This document shows positions 40,801 through 55,800 of a stretch of DNA of 64,000 bases, one piece after another; within the stretch, counting starts at the first letter, position 1, and each line of letters starts with the position of its first letter. The notes beneath the pieces were generated by a model. It searched no databases, was not told where the DNA came from, and saw only the letters and a list, made by a program, of their open reading frames with translations. Made by a program: the position numbers and the translations under genes. The DNA comes from Ficedula albicollis. Taxonomy: Eukaryota; Chordata; Aves; Passeriformes; Muscicapidae. Where the stretch lies: the NCBI RefSeq assembly GCF_000247815.1, contig NC_021684.1, positions 6,521,814 to 6,585,813 on the forward strand, in the 5' to 3' direction.

Positions 40801-43800
40801 TATTCAACTCGATGACAAACTAGTTTTGATGTCTGTATTCAGTTATTCTTTCCTGCATGTTAGTCAGCCTCTCCCCATAAGAAATCAGATACTGCACTGA
40901 GTGGTTTTGTACAGCCACTGTTTTCATTAATATCTGTGCTTTCATTATGCTTAGCAAAAAAATTATACAGCCACACAGCAGTATAAGCTCTCCTTGGAAA
41001 AATATTCTTATGGACTTAAGGGTGAAACCAGATTCAAGATGTCTCAAGAATAGTGTTCATGTATTTTAGGGGTACCAAAACTAAATAATAACCCATATGC
41101 CTATTTTAAATGTAATTAGATCCTGAAATGTCTGCAAAATTTCAGGACTATTCAATAGGCAGAATCCTGGCACACTAACACAGCAGTAGAGGAAAAAAGT
41201 GTAGGTTCACTTTTCATTGAAGGAAAAGGTGACCTTGACATGAAATCAAGATCTGCAGGTGGGAGCTTCAAATCTGAATTTAACAGAAGATAACTACCTC
41301 ACCTACCCAAAACCCAACAAATTAAGCAATTCACTATTAAAAAAGCAAGCATTTGGCTCAAAACAAGAAAGAAATTAAAATACAGTGAAATTTAAGTCTT
41401 GCAGTGAGTTGTAGGAGTTGTGGTACTCTTAAAGAGCCCAGCATGATGCATTTCTAAAAGATACAAGACATGACATTTACTTAGAGGAGACTGACATGAG
41501 TGTATAAGTTACTATGGAGCCAAGACCTTCATGCTCAGGTTATACTCAAAATAGCAAATGAAGCCATTTTCAGAGATATCAGTTTCTTTTTAACAGCAAA
41601 GAACATTTCAGATCAATTCTAAATTTAATCTTAACCTAGGGTATTCAAAACAAGTTTTCAGAGGACATTATTTACTCTTCCCCTCCTAACTTTAGCAATT
41701 TTAACCACCTTAATCCAAGGACACAGTACTAGCTATATTTTGCAGCTCTCATGCTGCATGCCAAAGCCAAAGCTGGCGTTTGGGTGGCAGCTCAAGAAAA
41801 TTCCTTTGAAGTCATTTAGGACCCCAAACCAAAGAATGTTTCTGTTGCCTGACTGAGCACGGATTGATACTTCTTGATACTTCTCCCTCTGCAAATACAC
41901 AGCACCTGGTGCAAACCAACACATTACACCTCAGAATACCAAGTGCCCTGTTTCCTACAGGCTCAGAGCATCACTAGAGCAAACCCTTGTCAGCCATCAG
42001 CACATGACACAGATTTGCTTGTCAGTGGCACGCAGACAGTTGGTCGCAGCAGCATCTACTGGATGTTTGGCCAGGTAAATCCTCTTCCACAAGGGAATAC
42101 TTGTGTTGGAGGGACAGATGTTCAGGGTGGTTGGTCACTGTTCAAGGGATTTGTTCAGCAGCTCCCTTCAACAGATATGCTAAGAGGTTTTATAATGAAA
42201 AACTAAGTTTTAGAAGTGCTCAGGCATTTTCTTCCTTTCTTTAAATTACTTCTGGCAATAACAGCAACACAGGAGAGGGTAAATTTGCCATCATTTCCCA
42301 TTAGCTGATACCTTGTCTACATTTTTTAAGCCGTCCATTGGCATGTTACAAACCAAAAGTGTTATTTTTCTCCCAGAAAGGATGTGTCTATGCTGTATTT
42401 CAGCCCAGTATTACACTATGCCATACTTTAAATTAAAGCAGCTAGAGTTCAAAGCTAGACCAGTTCAACAGTCTAATGACCAGAGAGGTCACTGGACTGA
42501 TAGTTTCATAGCCTGCATAACTTCAGAGTTAGAACACAGAAGGGGAGGAAAAGGAAGAAGTCAAATTTAGCCAAAACCAGCCAAGGATCAATAAACACTT
42601 TCAACTCCTTCCTTATGTGACTGCTTCCTCCCATGCTCTCCCACTAACCCTACACTAACCAACCTCAGGTTTTGTTTGCTTTCTTTACACAGCACTCCAC
42701 ATAGTAAGGCATCAGGCTTAGAGCTGCAAACTCAAATCTTGTCCATCCCAAAATATCATGGCTATTCCAATACATCCAGCAATGGACTGAAGCCATACTA
42801 AATAAAAACACCACTGTGTTTGAGAGATAACTTTCGGACCTCAGTAAAGATCTAAATTGATATGGTCAAAGACACTGCCACAGAGCAAGAGATGTTGGCT
42901 AGAAGTTTGCCCTTCAGCTGGGGCAATGCCACTCATGCACAGACCCCTGGGCCACAGAAAGCCTTTCATCTTACAGCTCACGCTGAACGAGATTAACCAA
43001 AAACCAGCCATGGTGATAACATACAGCAGAATCCTATAAGTATACCCAAATGTATCAAAAATATCCAGAGACTGACAAGACAAAATAAAGACGTTTAAAT
43101 GAATCATCACCATGCACAAAAATGACAAGCCTGTACGGGCAGCAGCTTTGAAGGGTCACTTTTGTAACAGCCAACATCTGATGCACTGATCTCAGTTCCA
43201 CTTAGATCAGTGCATCACTGAATTACTCAGTTGCTGGATTTATCCTCAGGTACAGTCAGAACTCAGAGGTCTCAACACATGGTTCAGGAACAGATATGAA
43301 CTAATGTCTCCAGGTATTTAGGAAACAAGCTCCAGTACAATATGTCACCTACTTGTCATGTGCAACACCTACACACAGCAATTTTTTTGTGTCTTTGCTG
43401 ACTGTCAGTGAAAAGATATCGTGAATTCTATTTTCAGGACTGACACCAGCCTGAAGGATTCATATCAGCTAGCAAAGCCAACTTCAGTTGTTGCTTACAT
43501 CTGCTTTTGTTCATGAACTATCATTCATGTCATTATAAACCACACATTCCTAAACAGGGGCTGTTACTAAAAAACACATCCATACATGCACTAAGTTTAT
43601 CTTCCTTTCAAGATCATTATATATAATAGCCCCATGAAGTAAGTACAGTTGACCAAAAACAAACAATACAAGTTTAGTCAAAAAACAGGTGTCTTGCAGC
43701 TCAAATAAACAGCAGGGAAAGATGATTCTACAGTTCAACCACCCGAGTCACACACTCTAAGACTGAACAAAGTGTACTGAAAAGGAACTCTCCACAATTA

Positions 43801-46800
43801 CTGGTCGCTGACCTACCCCAGTGCCATGAGTCCCATCCACACTGCTGCCATATTTCTGGGGTTTCACTACTTCACCATAATCAGCATCAAAGTTAGTCTT
43901 CCACACCATCACCTGCAGAAGAAAGTTAACTCCATTAAAATTTTCCATCTAAGTTTGCTTACAGGTCATTTTTTTCAACCCTTCAGAGAAGAATCATCAA
44001 ATCCACAAAAGGTTTCCCTGGAAGAGCTTTGCTACTAAATACAGACAGTTTAACTGAGTTCTTAATGGATAAGCGACCTCTTTCAACATTCCTTGGGTCA
44101 AGAACATCATTAAACTAGAATGACCAAGAGAACTTCAAAGCAACGTGAAGAATATACCATTAAAACCACAAATATTTTAAAATCCCATGCTCAGCATTAT
44201 GATATTTATCAGTCACACCCCAACCAACCAGTCACTCATGATGAGACTCATTCACAGGAAAAGGGGAGTTAGTACTAAGACCAGCAATAGAGATATTAAG
44301 CTAGTTTGTCAGCCAGACACCAAACTTAAATCCCACTTACAGGCCTCTGCTTTCCAGAACACAGTACTGATTTCAGAAGAGAGGCCACTAACACATAAAT
44401 CACTTCAACGTATCAAGAGGAAATCCATGGAGTAAACCCCTCAGCAGTGACTCTACAAGTCCAAAAAGTTAAAGAGCAATCAAACAACAATTTCAAAGGT
44501 CTGAAACACACCCAAGAACCCAGACAGCTCATTTGGTTATCAGAAGGAGCATTTATTCTTTATTTACAAATTTGCATCACTGCTTTGCATGAAATAAAAG
44601 CATTTTTCTTTCACTGTTGCATGGTTAACCAACAAGGCCATTCCATTGTGCAACAGAAAAAAAAGTGAAGTTCTTAGTGAATAGACAAATCTGTCTCTTC
44701 ACAGCTAGAAAAAGTGCTGTTAGAGATGTGCATTGCCACCTGGTCCTGGGGATTAAGAGCAATACAACACAGCTCTTTGAAGACTGATGATCCTTACTCA
44801 CACCACTACTTTGGGTTGAAGTCTGTGTCTACAGCAGAGCAACTAACACTGTGCTAAAACCAGGACATATTTGCAGCACATGCCAGTTTGTAGTTTGGCA
44901 ATTGAGTATGGGTTTCTTGGAAGGCTACATGTCCTACATTACCACCGAAAAAATCTGGTTTGACCTCAAGAGACATTGTTAATAGAACAGCAAGCCACTT
45001 CAGCATGGTCCAGACATACTGGATAAAGGGTACACTTTTGCTTTCCCCACTGACACTGGAGAACAAAAAGCAGCAGCTTTTAAAGAAATGTGAATCTGGA
45101 TTATAACTCAGAAATTAATCAGGTACCTGTTCATCAGAACCTCCAGAAGCAAATAAGTCTCCATCTCTTGAAAATGCTACACAGGTAGCTGGTCCCTGCA
45201 AACACATTTAAAAGACAGGTTTAAAAAAAGATAAAAGAAAATTAAGTGTTACAACATTCCATTCATTGCAGCTTTACAAGGTATTTACGATTTGACACCA
45301 GCAATCTAAAGGCAAATTTTGAAAAGCTCTTACCTATCAGGTAAATGGGCCATAATTAAGATGCTAAGCTTGCTGGCACTTCCCATTTCCTACACTTTTG
45401 ACCACAGTTTAAGACACACACTTTTCAATATCCATGGCAGAGACAGGAACAGACCCATTTTTACAGCATCAGGCTTTTTCTTGTTCCACTCAAACATTCC
45501 CTCTTCACTTTAGAATTAGAAATTTCTAAAATTCCTGTTCACTTATTAAAAGTGTTGAAACTATGAGGTTTTTGTATAGTGGGCTGGCTTAAACTGCTTT
45601 TCTCTTAGTAGTCTGATGGGAGAGATGCCAGAGTTAATGCATCCAGGATTACTTCTGCACAGCACTTGCATTTTGAAGAAGCCTCATGCTTAAAACAGCC
45701 AGTTCTGAGAGACTTTAAATGCTTCCAAGTGCTACAGCACACCTTTCACACCTATTTCAATGTTTTCCACCTTCCAGCAAGCACAGGGAAAGGCTGAGGC
45801 AGGAGCTCTGCAGTTAAACAAAGCAGAGGAACTGCTATGTGTGTTTGAGCCCAGGCACAACAGACAAACTGTTCTGCTCAGAGCAAACAGCTGAGAACCC
45901 AGATCTCAGAGTTTTATGTCAGCTGCTGAACACATTCCTCTGCAGACTGTTCACCAGCATGGGCAGAGGTCAGAATGAGAACTTCCAGAGGCTGCCTATG
46001 GAGCTGACAGGCTGGGGAGGGTTGGGAGGAAACACAAACACCAAAAATTCAACCAGAAAAGCCACAACCACCAGAAAACTCCACCACGTGATCATACACC
46101 TCCTGACAGAAGCAGTTACCCTCTTTCAAGTAAGAACATGTATTGCAGAAGGCAATTAAGAATCTTCTCCTCACCCTGCCTCAAGCTGGAAGGAGACAAA
46201 ATTCTGAGTCCACATCTTTCCAATGGACATCGCATGGAAACCTCACACCCTTTCTTTGCCTTCTTTGTAAAAGTGAATTCAACATAATAAATCCTAATAA
46301 AATGAAGATAGACAAATACCCAAAGATTGCACCTGAGATAAGCACCCAGTCCTCACTGCAACCCACCCTCCAGTCTTGTGGGCTTCCAAGCACGCTGGCA
46401 CAAGGTTATGGCAACAAAAACGGAGCCTTGATGTGCTCAATCCCAGTGTGAAGAGTTTTAGCTTCCTTAAAATACATTAAGGTGTTTCCACATTTCCATA
46501 TCATTTAACACAAAGTGACTTCAAAATGTTTTGAGGCCTTCCCATAGCAACCCCTCACTAGACAGGACTTGCCAGGAATGATCCAGCAGCAGCAATTCCA
46601 AACCACACGCGCAGTCGTTGGTGTGACTAAGCTCACTCACCTGACACAGCAATAACTAGGGTAGATATTTCAGACCAAAGACACTGCCATCAATCAGCTG
46701 AGACAAACTGTGCCTCTGCCTTTATTCCCACCCACCTACCCCAGTGTTCAGCTCTCTAATCACATGTCAGAAACAGAGGCTCTAAAAAAATGGAAAAGTA

Positions 46801-49800
46801 AAAGACAAGCAGTAGGAAAGGGCAGAAACAGCCCCACAGCAGAAAACTGCTGTGGTGAATTTACTTCTATATGATGAGCATACAGAAGCTGGTCTTGCAC
46901 TATAATAAACCAGTCAGATTTATGATGGCAGAAAAAAACTTAAGACTAAGTGTTCAGGAACAAGCACAAGCAAGGAACACTGGAAAGAAGCAGTGTTTCC
47001 TAAAAATATTTTTATCAGTCTAAATATTTCAGTGTATTTAGACAAAATCTAGTACAACACAAATCACATCAAAACAGGCAGTGAACTGACCCCAAAGTCA
47101 TGGCATTCTGAAGGGAAAAAAAAGTTCAACGGAACATATTCTTCCCAAAATAGAAAATTACATCAAAGACTGAATGTGCTTTTATAAATTGAAAGAAAGG
47201 GAACAAACAAGTCTATAGACGCAACATCCTCTACAGATTGGCTGACATAAATTAAGTGAAAAGTATTCCTGCTACATACACTTCCAGAACCCTTCCAAGA
47301 TACAACAGGTTTGCTATAGCAACATACAAATAGAGTTTGCCAAATACCCTTGCAATTTAATATTAACATACCAAACAAAAATAAAAAGCTACACTTGTCA
47401 GTTATTAGACTCAGGTAAGCACAGCAGAAATCCAACACATTTCTGATGAAGACCTGGGTAACAGCCATGAGGTTGGAGAATGAAGATTTCAAATCTACTT
47501 CTTTTTCCCCCCTTCTTTTAACTTACTGTTTGCATTAAAAGTATCAAAAAGTAGCAGTTGCACATTCTTCTACAGAAGCTGTAGAGAGAATTTTAAGCTT
47601 ATTTCCCACATAAGTAGAACTTGTGGGACACAGCAACTTTTTTCTACAGGATCACTCAGCTTCTCTTTCTGTAGCAGGATCAAATGGCCCTCTATTAGCA
47701 TTTCCTGGAGGTTCAGAATTTCCAGTCTGCACCCCCATTGCCCAAGGTGCTCCATACAAGCTGCTAGCACCAATCCCCAAACCCCTGCAGCTTCTTGCCT
47801 CAGACTAGACACCAAGCTGCAAGAAGAAGGGGCTGGGCAATGACATATGTCAAGTCAGTGGTAAAGAACATTTCTATTTAATCTTCAGCAGGTCAGTGTG
47901 AGGACTGTGAAGCTTTTGTGCATGTCCAGGAGAGTTTGAAATTATAACATCAGCTTTGGTGATACTGGGAGAGCTGCAGAAATTCTGAAGAATAGTACAG
48001 AAGAATGCAGCAAGTCATCCACTGAAATTGCTGAGTAAGAAGATGGCCATTAACCAACATTCAACTCATCTCCTCTAGTAAAAGAGTACCAGGCAAGGCA
48101 GAGGCAAGTCCCAGAGAGCCTTGGAAAGGACAAACAGCTCAAACACTGGATGGAGAAATCAACCACAGAGAAAAAGCAAGCCATAGAGAAGGAATGATAA
48201 CAGCATCAAACCTCATGGCTTGCCACAGCATTCCTAGTGAACAAGATTCAGGCAAGGTCAGACAGGCATGGCAGCTGAAACACCAGGACAGCCCATTTCT
48301 AGCTGCATTCATAGGTGAAACAGGTGAGGCCCAGCATGTTACATCATTTATGTGCAGAGACAGAGATTAACACCTTGTCCCTATTTTCCCACTTCCTACA
48401 AAGGAGGTTAGTGACCTTAGGGCCTTTACTGCCCTAGCACTTCACAGGTTGATCAGCTTACATAAAACATTACGTTTGGCCTTCAAAATAGATGGTCAGA
48501 CTATTCTGAATGACTTGAATGCATTAATCACCAAGAGACGGGATCTGAAGCCAGGACACAGATTACACCACCAAGAGACTGGCAGGATGCTAATAGCATC
48601 AGTAACAACTGACACAGGGGTAACATAAGACAACAGGAATAGCATCCCAGAACACAAAGCTTTCAAGGGTAGAGCTAAAAATAGATGTCTCTGAAAGAAA
48701 TACTTAAGAGAAAGGCCAAGTGTTTAGTTTGAAGAAATATGACTGGAGCCCAGAGTCACACCTACACACAGGCAGCAGATAAATGTGTACCATCCATAAA
48801 TAATGAGTGGACAATCACAGAGAAATCCCTCTTGAATACCCTTTTCTTTTCCCAGAGCTGCTGGGCACAGAAGGCATGTCACTTCAACAACAACAACAGA
48901 GCCAACACCAACAGGCAAGTCAAGAGAGGCCAGACTTTCAGGCTTCAGCTAGGAACAGATCTAACATTTTGGCTTCAGCATAACAGAAGAAACAAGAGCC
49001 AGGTTGGAGAGGGTCCAGGAATAAACCAGAGAAGAGTAGTTTAATGATGCACAGTCTGCACTGTGAAAGGGGAGGCGGTGTGGAAGGAAGCTGGAGAGAT
49101 AAGTGGGGTCAAGGATGCCAATAGATTTTTACTTTTTTCATTTCAGTCCTGCAAAAAACTAATGCATAGTAGAGAAAAGCCAGGTAAGAGAACAAGGAAA
49201 GTGCTAAGAGCTGGAATAAGGTATATCTAGATGATGCAAATAGTTGAATTAAAGGAGAGCTTCCACTGCCACAAAAAGAGATGCAGAAGTGGGAGCCAGT
49301 ACATTCAGCCAAACTCTCCAGGAACAGACTAACTAGTGCAGAGAGAAACAGAAGACATGAGAGGAGACAAGGCCTGAGAAGCAAACCCAGCAGCAACCAG
49401 CACACTGGGATCCCAGTCCTGGCATCATCAGTTCTAGGCATAAAAGAACTAAGAACAAACAGAGCAGTCATGGCTACTGTTGACAGTGCTTTCAGCTGCT
49501 TCATGCACGGGAGAAGAGGGCAAGTCACATAGGAAAGGGAGAATGGAAGAGAACCAAGGAGAAAAGCACAGGAAACAGAGGTGGCAATGACAACAGGGAT
49601 GTTTTCAGGTGGAATACCTCTGAGAAGAATTCCCAAGGATTCTCAGTACACAGGGCTTTGAGAAATTCCTAAGCAAGACTTTCATGTTTGCACCCTCCTT
49701 CACCAGGGAGTAAGGGCTACAACTAACAGAAAGAAAATTTACGCAGGCATCTTACAGCTGAATCTTCAGCAACTTTAACTCCTGAAAGCTTCAGTCTATA

Positions 49801-52800
49801 AAAACACAAGGCAAGGACAGAGAACACTAACTTCCTTTCAAAATTCAGAAATGCTAACCTAAAATCAATTGCTTGTTGTTTGCAAGACACATGCCTTTCC
49901 TTTTTGTTTCACCTCTGTGTAGTCCTGAGATGTCCTCACACTCTTCAAAGAGGACCCGGGTCACACAGGTGTTTAATGCCACCTAGCTGACAGTAAAGGA
50001 ACACATTTGTTTCCTGGGCACCTGCTCATTAGTCAGTGAGCAAAGCAGGGAGCATTGATGTTGCCCAGATAGGTAGAATGTAGCTACTTCATAGCTCAAG
50101 TCAAGGTTGCTTGAAGAAGTGTAACTTTGCATTTTCTGTCCTCCTATTTATGAACCTAACCAAGAGATGTTTTTCAAATATTTGCTGAGAACTTCCATTC
50201 CACTGAGCAAGTCAGTCTGGAAATGCTCTAATTAAACCACTCCAAAGGGCAGACAAGTACCACGTACATACCTGCTCTCCTCTAGCAACTCTCTGGGGGT
50301 GGCTTAGGGGCCTCAAACATTCTGTTCTTCAACGATTCAGTACTAGAGGTGAATTTACATACCAAGCCAGTGTCTCATCTGTATGGAATTAGATAAGAGC
50401 ACTTCACAGCTTGAAGCACTCCAGAACCAAAATATGCAGCACAATACAGAATGATACTTTGCAGCTGCAAGATGTCAGCTCCAAGCTGCAAACTTCTCTA
50501 ATGATCCTTTTGCTACAAGGAGCCAGCTACATTCAATTAAAGACAGCAATGTAAACTTGGCCAACCTCCCCATGTAAACTACAGCTAATCAGCTGCTAAC
50601 AAATTCCTGGCACTCCAGCAGTTGCGTCAAAGTATGTCTAAAGGACCTTAAGGTTTTTTTCCTTCAAGTGTCCACTTGCATGTAGCCTTCCCAGAACAAT
50701 GTAACAGCAGCCAGCCTTCCAAGTAGGAACAAACTGTCAACCAGAATGTTCAAACTCAAAAAGTCACAACTCAAGAACATCTCCAGAACAGGCTGTCTAT
50801 CCAGTGACTAACTTGTAGCACTCACTAAAAAAGGAAAATCAACTTAATGACCAAAATAGTCCACACCACTTTGTTTTTAGCCACTTGGGGATACTGGCGC
50901 AAATGACAGTGATAACAGAGGAGCCAAAAAGTCCCTCGTTATTAAGTAACCTGGATTTATCCATGAGCACAATTAGCTGGAGAAGCAGCCAGTGCAGGAA
51001 TCCATCCCAGTGCATCCACCCCTGGTGACAAGCACAGCCTGTAGCCACTGACAGTGGCTTACTGGGAATGAAGAACAGGTTGCCATATGCTTTTATGGAA
51101 AAGCAAGGCATCTGTTTAATCAGACAGTAAAAGAACCAGCCCACCAGAATACAGCCCATGCCAGACAGGAAATGCCAGGAAGGACTATGCCAGGACTGGT
51201 TCCACAGATATCTCAGTGCAATACCCTTAAGGACAAGCAGAAAGCTACACCAGCCACTTCAATATTCGCACTCTTTTCCGAACTGAAGGAGCTGTAAATG
51301 CCACAACAGCAGCTACTCTACAGCTGGGCCAAAGGCAAACCTTTTCCAATGCTAGTTAGATGCCCAGGAGGAAGAGGCAGACACTGTTTTACTGATCTGA
51401 AGCAGCAGGGAGGAAGAACATGGAGCTTTAATTCTACTTCTGAATAGATGATCCACAAAGTGTTCTGATAAAGCCTCGAGTTAAGTACAACATTAGCCTA
51501 AAGGGACTTTCTATTGCTCATTCTGAAAAACTCCATCACTATAATCAGTTTTGGACTCTCATTCAATGCTAAACTCTTTTTTTGTGCTACTGCAGTCAGT
51601 GAGGCACAGCTAGCAGCTCAAATGGGAGAAAAATGGAAAGCGGGTTCAGCCTCCTGCTGAACCATAACCAGGCACATCCCCTCCTGAGGGATGGGGGATT
51701 CTTACCCTTTTCCAGGAAGCTGCTCCCTAAGAACTCACTGTGCAGATTAACACAACAGACAAATATGAAAACAAGATTAAGGCAACAGAAGCTTTGCAGC
51801 CCCTATCTGATAGGAGTATCCACTTAGCCAAGTCTTCCAAGAACAGTTTTATACAGCCAAGGCTGACATGTTAGGATAACCAGTTTTTGTTATTTCCTTC
51901 CAATTCTTTTAACAGTTGAACCCTTTGATCAGTTTTAATAAAAGCTCTACTTCATGAAAGATTTAAGCATAAGGTTTTCCTATTTTTTCTATTAATATTA
52001 CAAAAAAAAAGAAGCAAATTTAATTAATACATAGCAAAAGAGAAGTTACAGAAGAAACTTGACGGTTTTAGACATCAAACAAGGCAGTCACTAAACAAAG
52101 CCACAAGAAGACAGAATTATCAGTTCTACAGCTTACACAGATACCATTATTGCCCACAACAATCCCCATTCTCTCCAAAAAGCTTCCGGCTGTGGTTTTC
52201 CCGACAGTTTTCATGCTTTAAAACTCAGTTCCCACTTTAAAAGAGACACAAGTGGGTTAAGAATTTCTGTTCTCTTTGTCCCTTTGGAAAGGGAACCCTT
52301 AAGGCAGTCCTGCTTTTTCAGACCCCACTCTGCATGGACAATGAAATTAGTCTATTTATTTTCATTTAAGATTTAGAAAGAGAGCTCCAAGCATTCATAA
52401 AATTAACCTCACAAGCAACACATCCAGCAGCATAATACTAATAGGCCAATCAGTTAAACCTAACCAACCAGCACCATTTATCACCTTTAATTGTATGATT
52501 CAGTCCATTAACAAGATGTTCCCAAATCAAATCCCAAAATAGATTTCCTCCATATTACTGCTACTGTTCTTGAGTCTCCTGCCAGTTGAACAGCATTTAT
52601 CTTCAAAACACCTATGTCAGGGGGCCAAGTGTTATTTGCAGCTCTCTAGAGAGGGAGGGAGACAGAGCTGCATTAGAGTGGCTGAGAGGGTCAGTCAGAG
52701 TCTAGGGTGCTGCTCTGAGTTCTTTCTGCCTTAGACTTGAATCCTCAATATTGGAGCCCACTTTTAGTCTTGCTTTCTCACTCTCTCCATTCCTGCCTTA

Positions 52801-55800
52801 CCTCCTTCCCTTCAAAACAGTGATGAGCTTTAATATTATTAGCATTATAATCATGATTGTATACAAGGAAGTTTTCAAACAATTTCTGGTAATGAAGAAT
52901 GAGTGTCCCAAGCATGGATTTGCTCAGTTTTTTATGAGTCTGTACATTACTGTAAGAAAGCATTTGCCTCACCTGGTGACCATGAAGAGTATAGAGAAGT
53001 CTTCCTTCCAGTAAGTCCAGAATCTTAAGAGTTGAATCACTGGAAGCAGTAACCAGATAGTTTCCAGAGGGATGAAAGGAAAGACTGTTGACCACAGAGG
53101 TGTGCACTAAGGATGGAAAAACAAAATGTATAATAGTCATCAAGACCAGTTTACATAAGCCCAAGGCAAAAGAATAAAATAAAGCATAAGCACATTCCAA
53201 TTTTCTGCTGTAAAACTTAACAGGAAAATTATTGTGGAGGAAACATTCCACAAAAGCTCTTCAAAGCACCAGAGAACAATAACAGTAACTCAATTCTTGT
53301 AAAAATAGACACTACTTTACTGAAAGGAAAAAGGAAGCATTGCCAATTATTCTGGGAGATTTAATGCCACAAAAGCTTCCAGTATAGCCCCAAAATGTAC
53401 TGTACGTGCAAGTGAGCTACAGGACTTTGTGAGAGTGCTGGACATTGATGTACTTTACTACCGTGGAGCTGCTGCTCTGACTCTCAAGTCACTTTAGATT
53501 AAAATCTGTATGTTAGGACCCTGAGAAGACTGAAATTACAATGAAGACACTCAGAGTTGACACTGCACAGCTTGTTTTGGTTTACTATCTGACTCTAGCC
53601 AAGACTGGGGTTAAAAGAAACTAGGAAATAAGAGAAACTTGAAAATGGTCCAGTATAAGCATTATCTCCTCAGACATCCTATTTGTCTCACCAAATACAA
53701 TACTTAAAACAAATGCAAATAGACAAACTATCAAGAGTGTGAACTTGTAATAAAGCCATTTTCCCTGCATAAAGATGAAACCCAAGATTTATTTTGAAAA
53801 AAAGCTAAGGAAAATGTTCCAGGAGAAAAGTCAAACTTCACTGAAGTTCAGTGTAACATTAAACACTTAATACATGACTTTTTTCCTTCCCCAAACTTTT
53901 ATAAAACAGGCTATTGAACATATTTATTTATGGGAACACGCAGTACTTCACATATGCCCAGCTTCCTGAGCGTATGTGACATTACAGAATATTAATATGC
54001 CTGAGGAGAGATTTAGCTATCCAATTACTCTTAATTATACTATATGCCCTCCAAATGTTCTGGTATCTCAAAACTACCTACTACTTCTGATACATCCCAC
54101 CCAACTAAATTTATGTTCCGTTGAGAGTCTGCTGTGCATTTTGAATCCACACTGCATGTTAAGAAACCCCTTAAAATACCATTTTCAATACATTAGAACC
54201 CAGTATTATTTTTGCATACGTGGATTTGAAGCAGATAGCTAAAATAACCTTGCTCAATTGTAAAACAGAATGCCTCTACTTTTGAAATTCTCAGGAACAC
54301 TAAATACCTCAGCAAAGTTCTGAAAACAACTCCTCTTGACCCAGACTGCCACAAAATATGGAAGAAAACCTTAACACAGGTAACTTCTAAACTGTTATTC
54401 TTGTTGGTGAATTCTGTCTCTATCACACAGCTAGATCTTCCTCTACACCCAACCCTACATCATGCTATGTATTAAAGGACAAAAAGGTCTGTGTGTAGGT
54501 TTTTTTTTATGAAAGAGTGATAACTACCTTCCTCTCTTGAAAATCTTATTCTGAGCGATTTGTAATATTCCTCATCCCCTTAGTGTCTACATTAAGATAA
54601 ATGTAAATGTATCTTGTCAACCAAGGAAAAGTCCTGAGAGGAATCACATCAGAAATAGAAAAGGTTAGCAACATACCACATCTTCCAAGTTCCAGACAGT
54701 AAATGAAGTATTCCCATCATCACAAAAAACCTTTCCATAATGGAAAAAAGTCACATAGACTGCGGCTGCATAAGAAGTTGCACGTTCTGTACCAAAGAAC
54801 TTCTGGGCTATTGTAAACTCAGAGAAAAGCTCATCTCTACTGTCAAAGCAGCTCATAGCTGCCACAAAACCTCTCCAAACCATAGCACCTTTCCAAAAAC
54901 AGTGCCAACACATCCTGTCACCTCATTTGATTCCACTCTGTAAACAAGAAATCCAGTCCAGCACAAGGTGGTATCTCCCAGTGAGTGACTTGTTGTTACA
55001 AGTCCACCCTTCTGCCAGCCAAGCTCTAGCAAGGTAAGAGACTCTTAGGGGACTTATACTGGGGGTTAACATCTAAAATTGAGTCCTCCCAGCCTGCACA
55101 AAACTGTCCTAAGCCTCAAAAGACTTCTTTTATGTAATACAACTCTTAATAATCACCAGGGAGAAGATAAATTAGGATGAACTTGACACAGCCACAGTCT
55201 ACTGAACAGATAGCCACCATCAGCACCATCCAAACCGGATAAAAGTTATTTTCTTCAACAGGAATAAAAAACAGGTTAGAGTTGTTTCCATAGACCTGCT
55301 ACACAGTGTCCCATACACAGCTTTGGACAGGGAAAAAATGTCAGGCAATAAACATTGGCCATTTCTGTAGGGGCTGAACAAAACCTGCTGTACAAAAGAG
55401 TTAGTGCCAAGCAGAGAACCGGATAAAGCATCTGTGTGTTCTCCTGTACAGTAAATGTGACCAGAGCATACTTTGCTTGGCTCAAAGAAAAACACACCAC
55501 ACAAAAGGTTTTGCAGCTTGCTCTCTACTTCCAACTTTCATTTACAAATGTCACCGTTGGAACAAGTGCTGGCAACAAGAGCAACACTGCTAAAAGACTA
55601 ATCGGTGCTGGAAACCAGCCCAACCTTAAGACGCAAGAGCCCGAGGCAGGGCTACTCATCTATTAACTCCTCCATGCAACTCCATGGTTAAAATGGAGTC
55701 CCTGGAAATCAGGCAGCAGCAGCACTTTCTGAAGGCACAGATGCCATCTAGTGGGACAGGACTGGCAGCCTCACAGGGGAGCCACAAAACTAAACCAGAT

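Larger units (their letters stand above)
29837..43816 (-). other. POC1A intron 9
   Basis: The longest intron, 13,980 bp including a 721-bp gap. It contains several two-copy duplications (31252-31518, 35746-35902, 40000-40244), a CR1 fragment (about 36830-37295), paired A30 runs (34788-34853) and a 14-bp inverted repeat (43179-43217). No missing coding exon is needed, because exons 9 and 10 join in phase. Confidence 0.85.

Noticed and set aside
49109..49636. 175-codon hydrophobic minus-strand frame that looks like a multi-pass membrane protein
   Set aside because: It is the complement of a purine-rich plus strand, which gives Leu/Ser/Phe-rich translations by composition. No splice sites, homologue or promoter support it.
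54665..54913. Minus-strand frame containing [10 protein letters not shown], resembling a WD repeat end
   Set aside because: It lies inside intron 6 between exons already joined in phase, lacks the rest of a WD blade, and adding it would break the POC1A frame.
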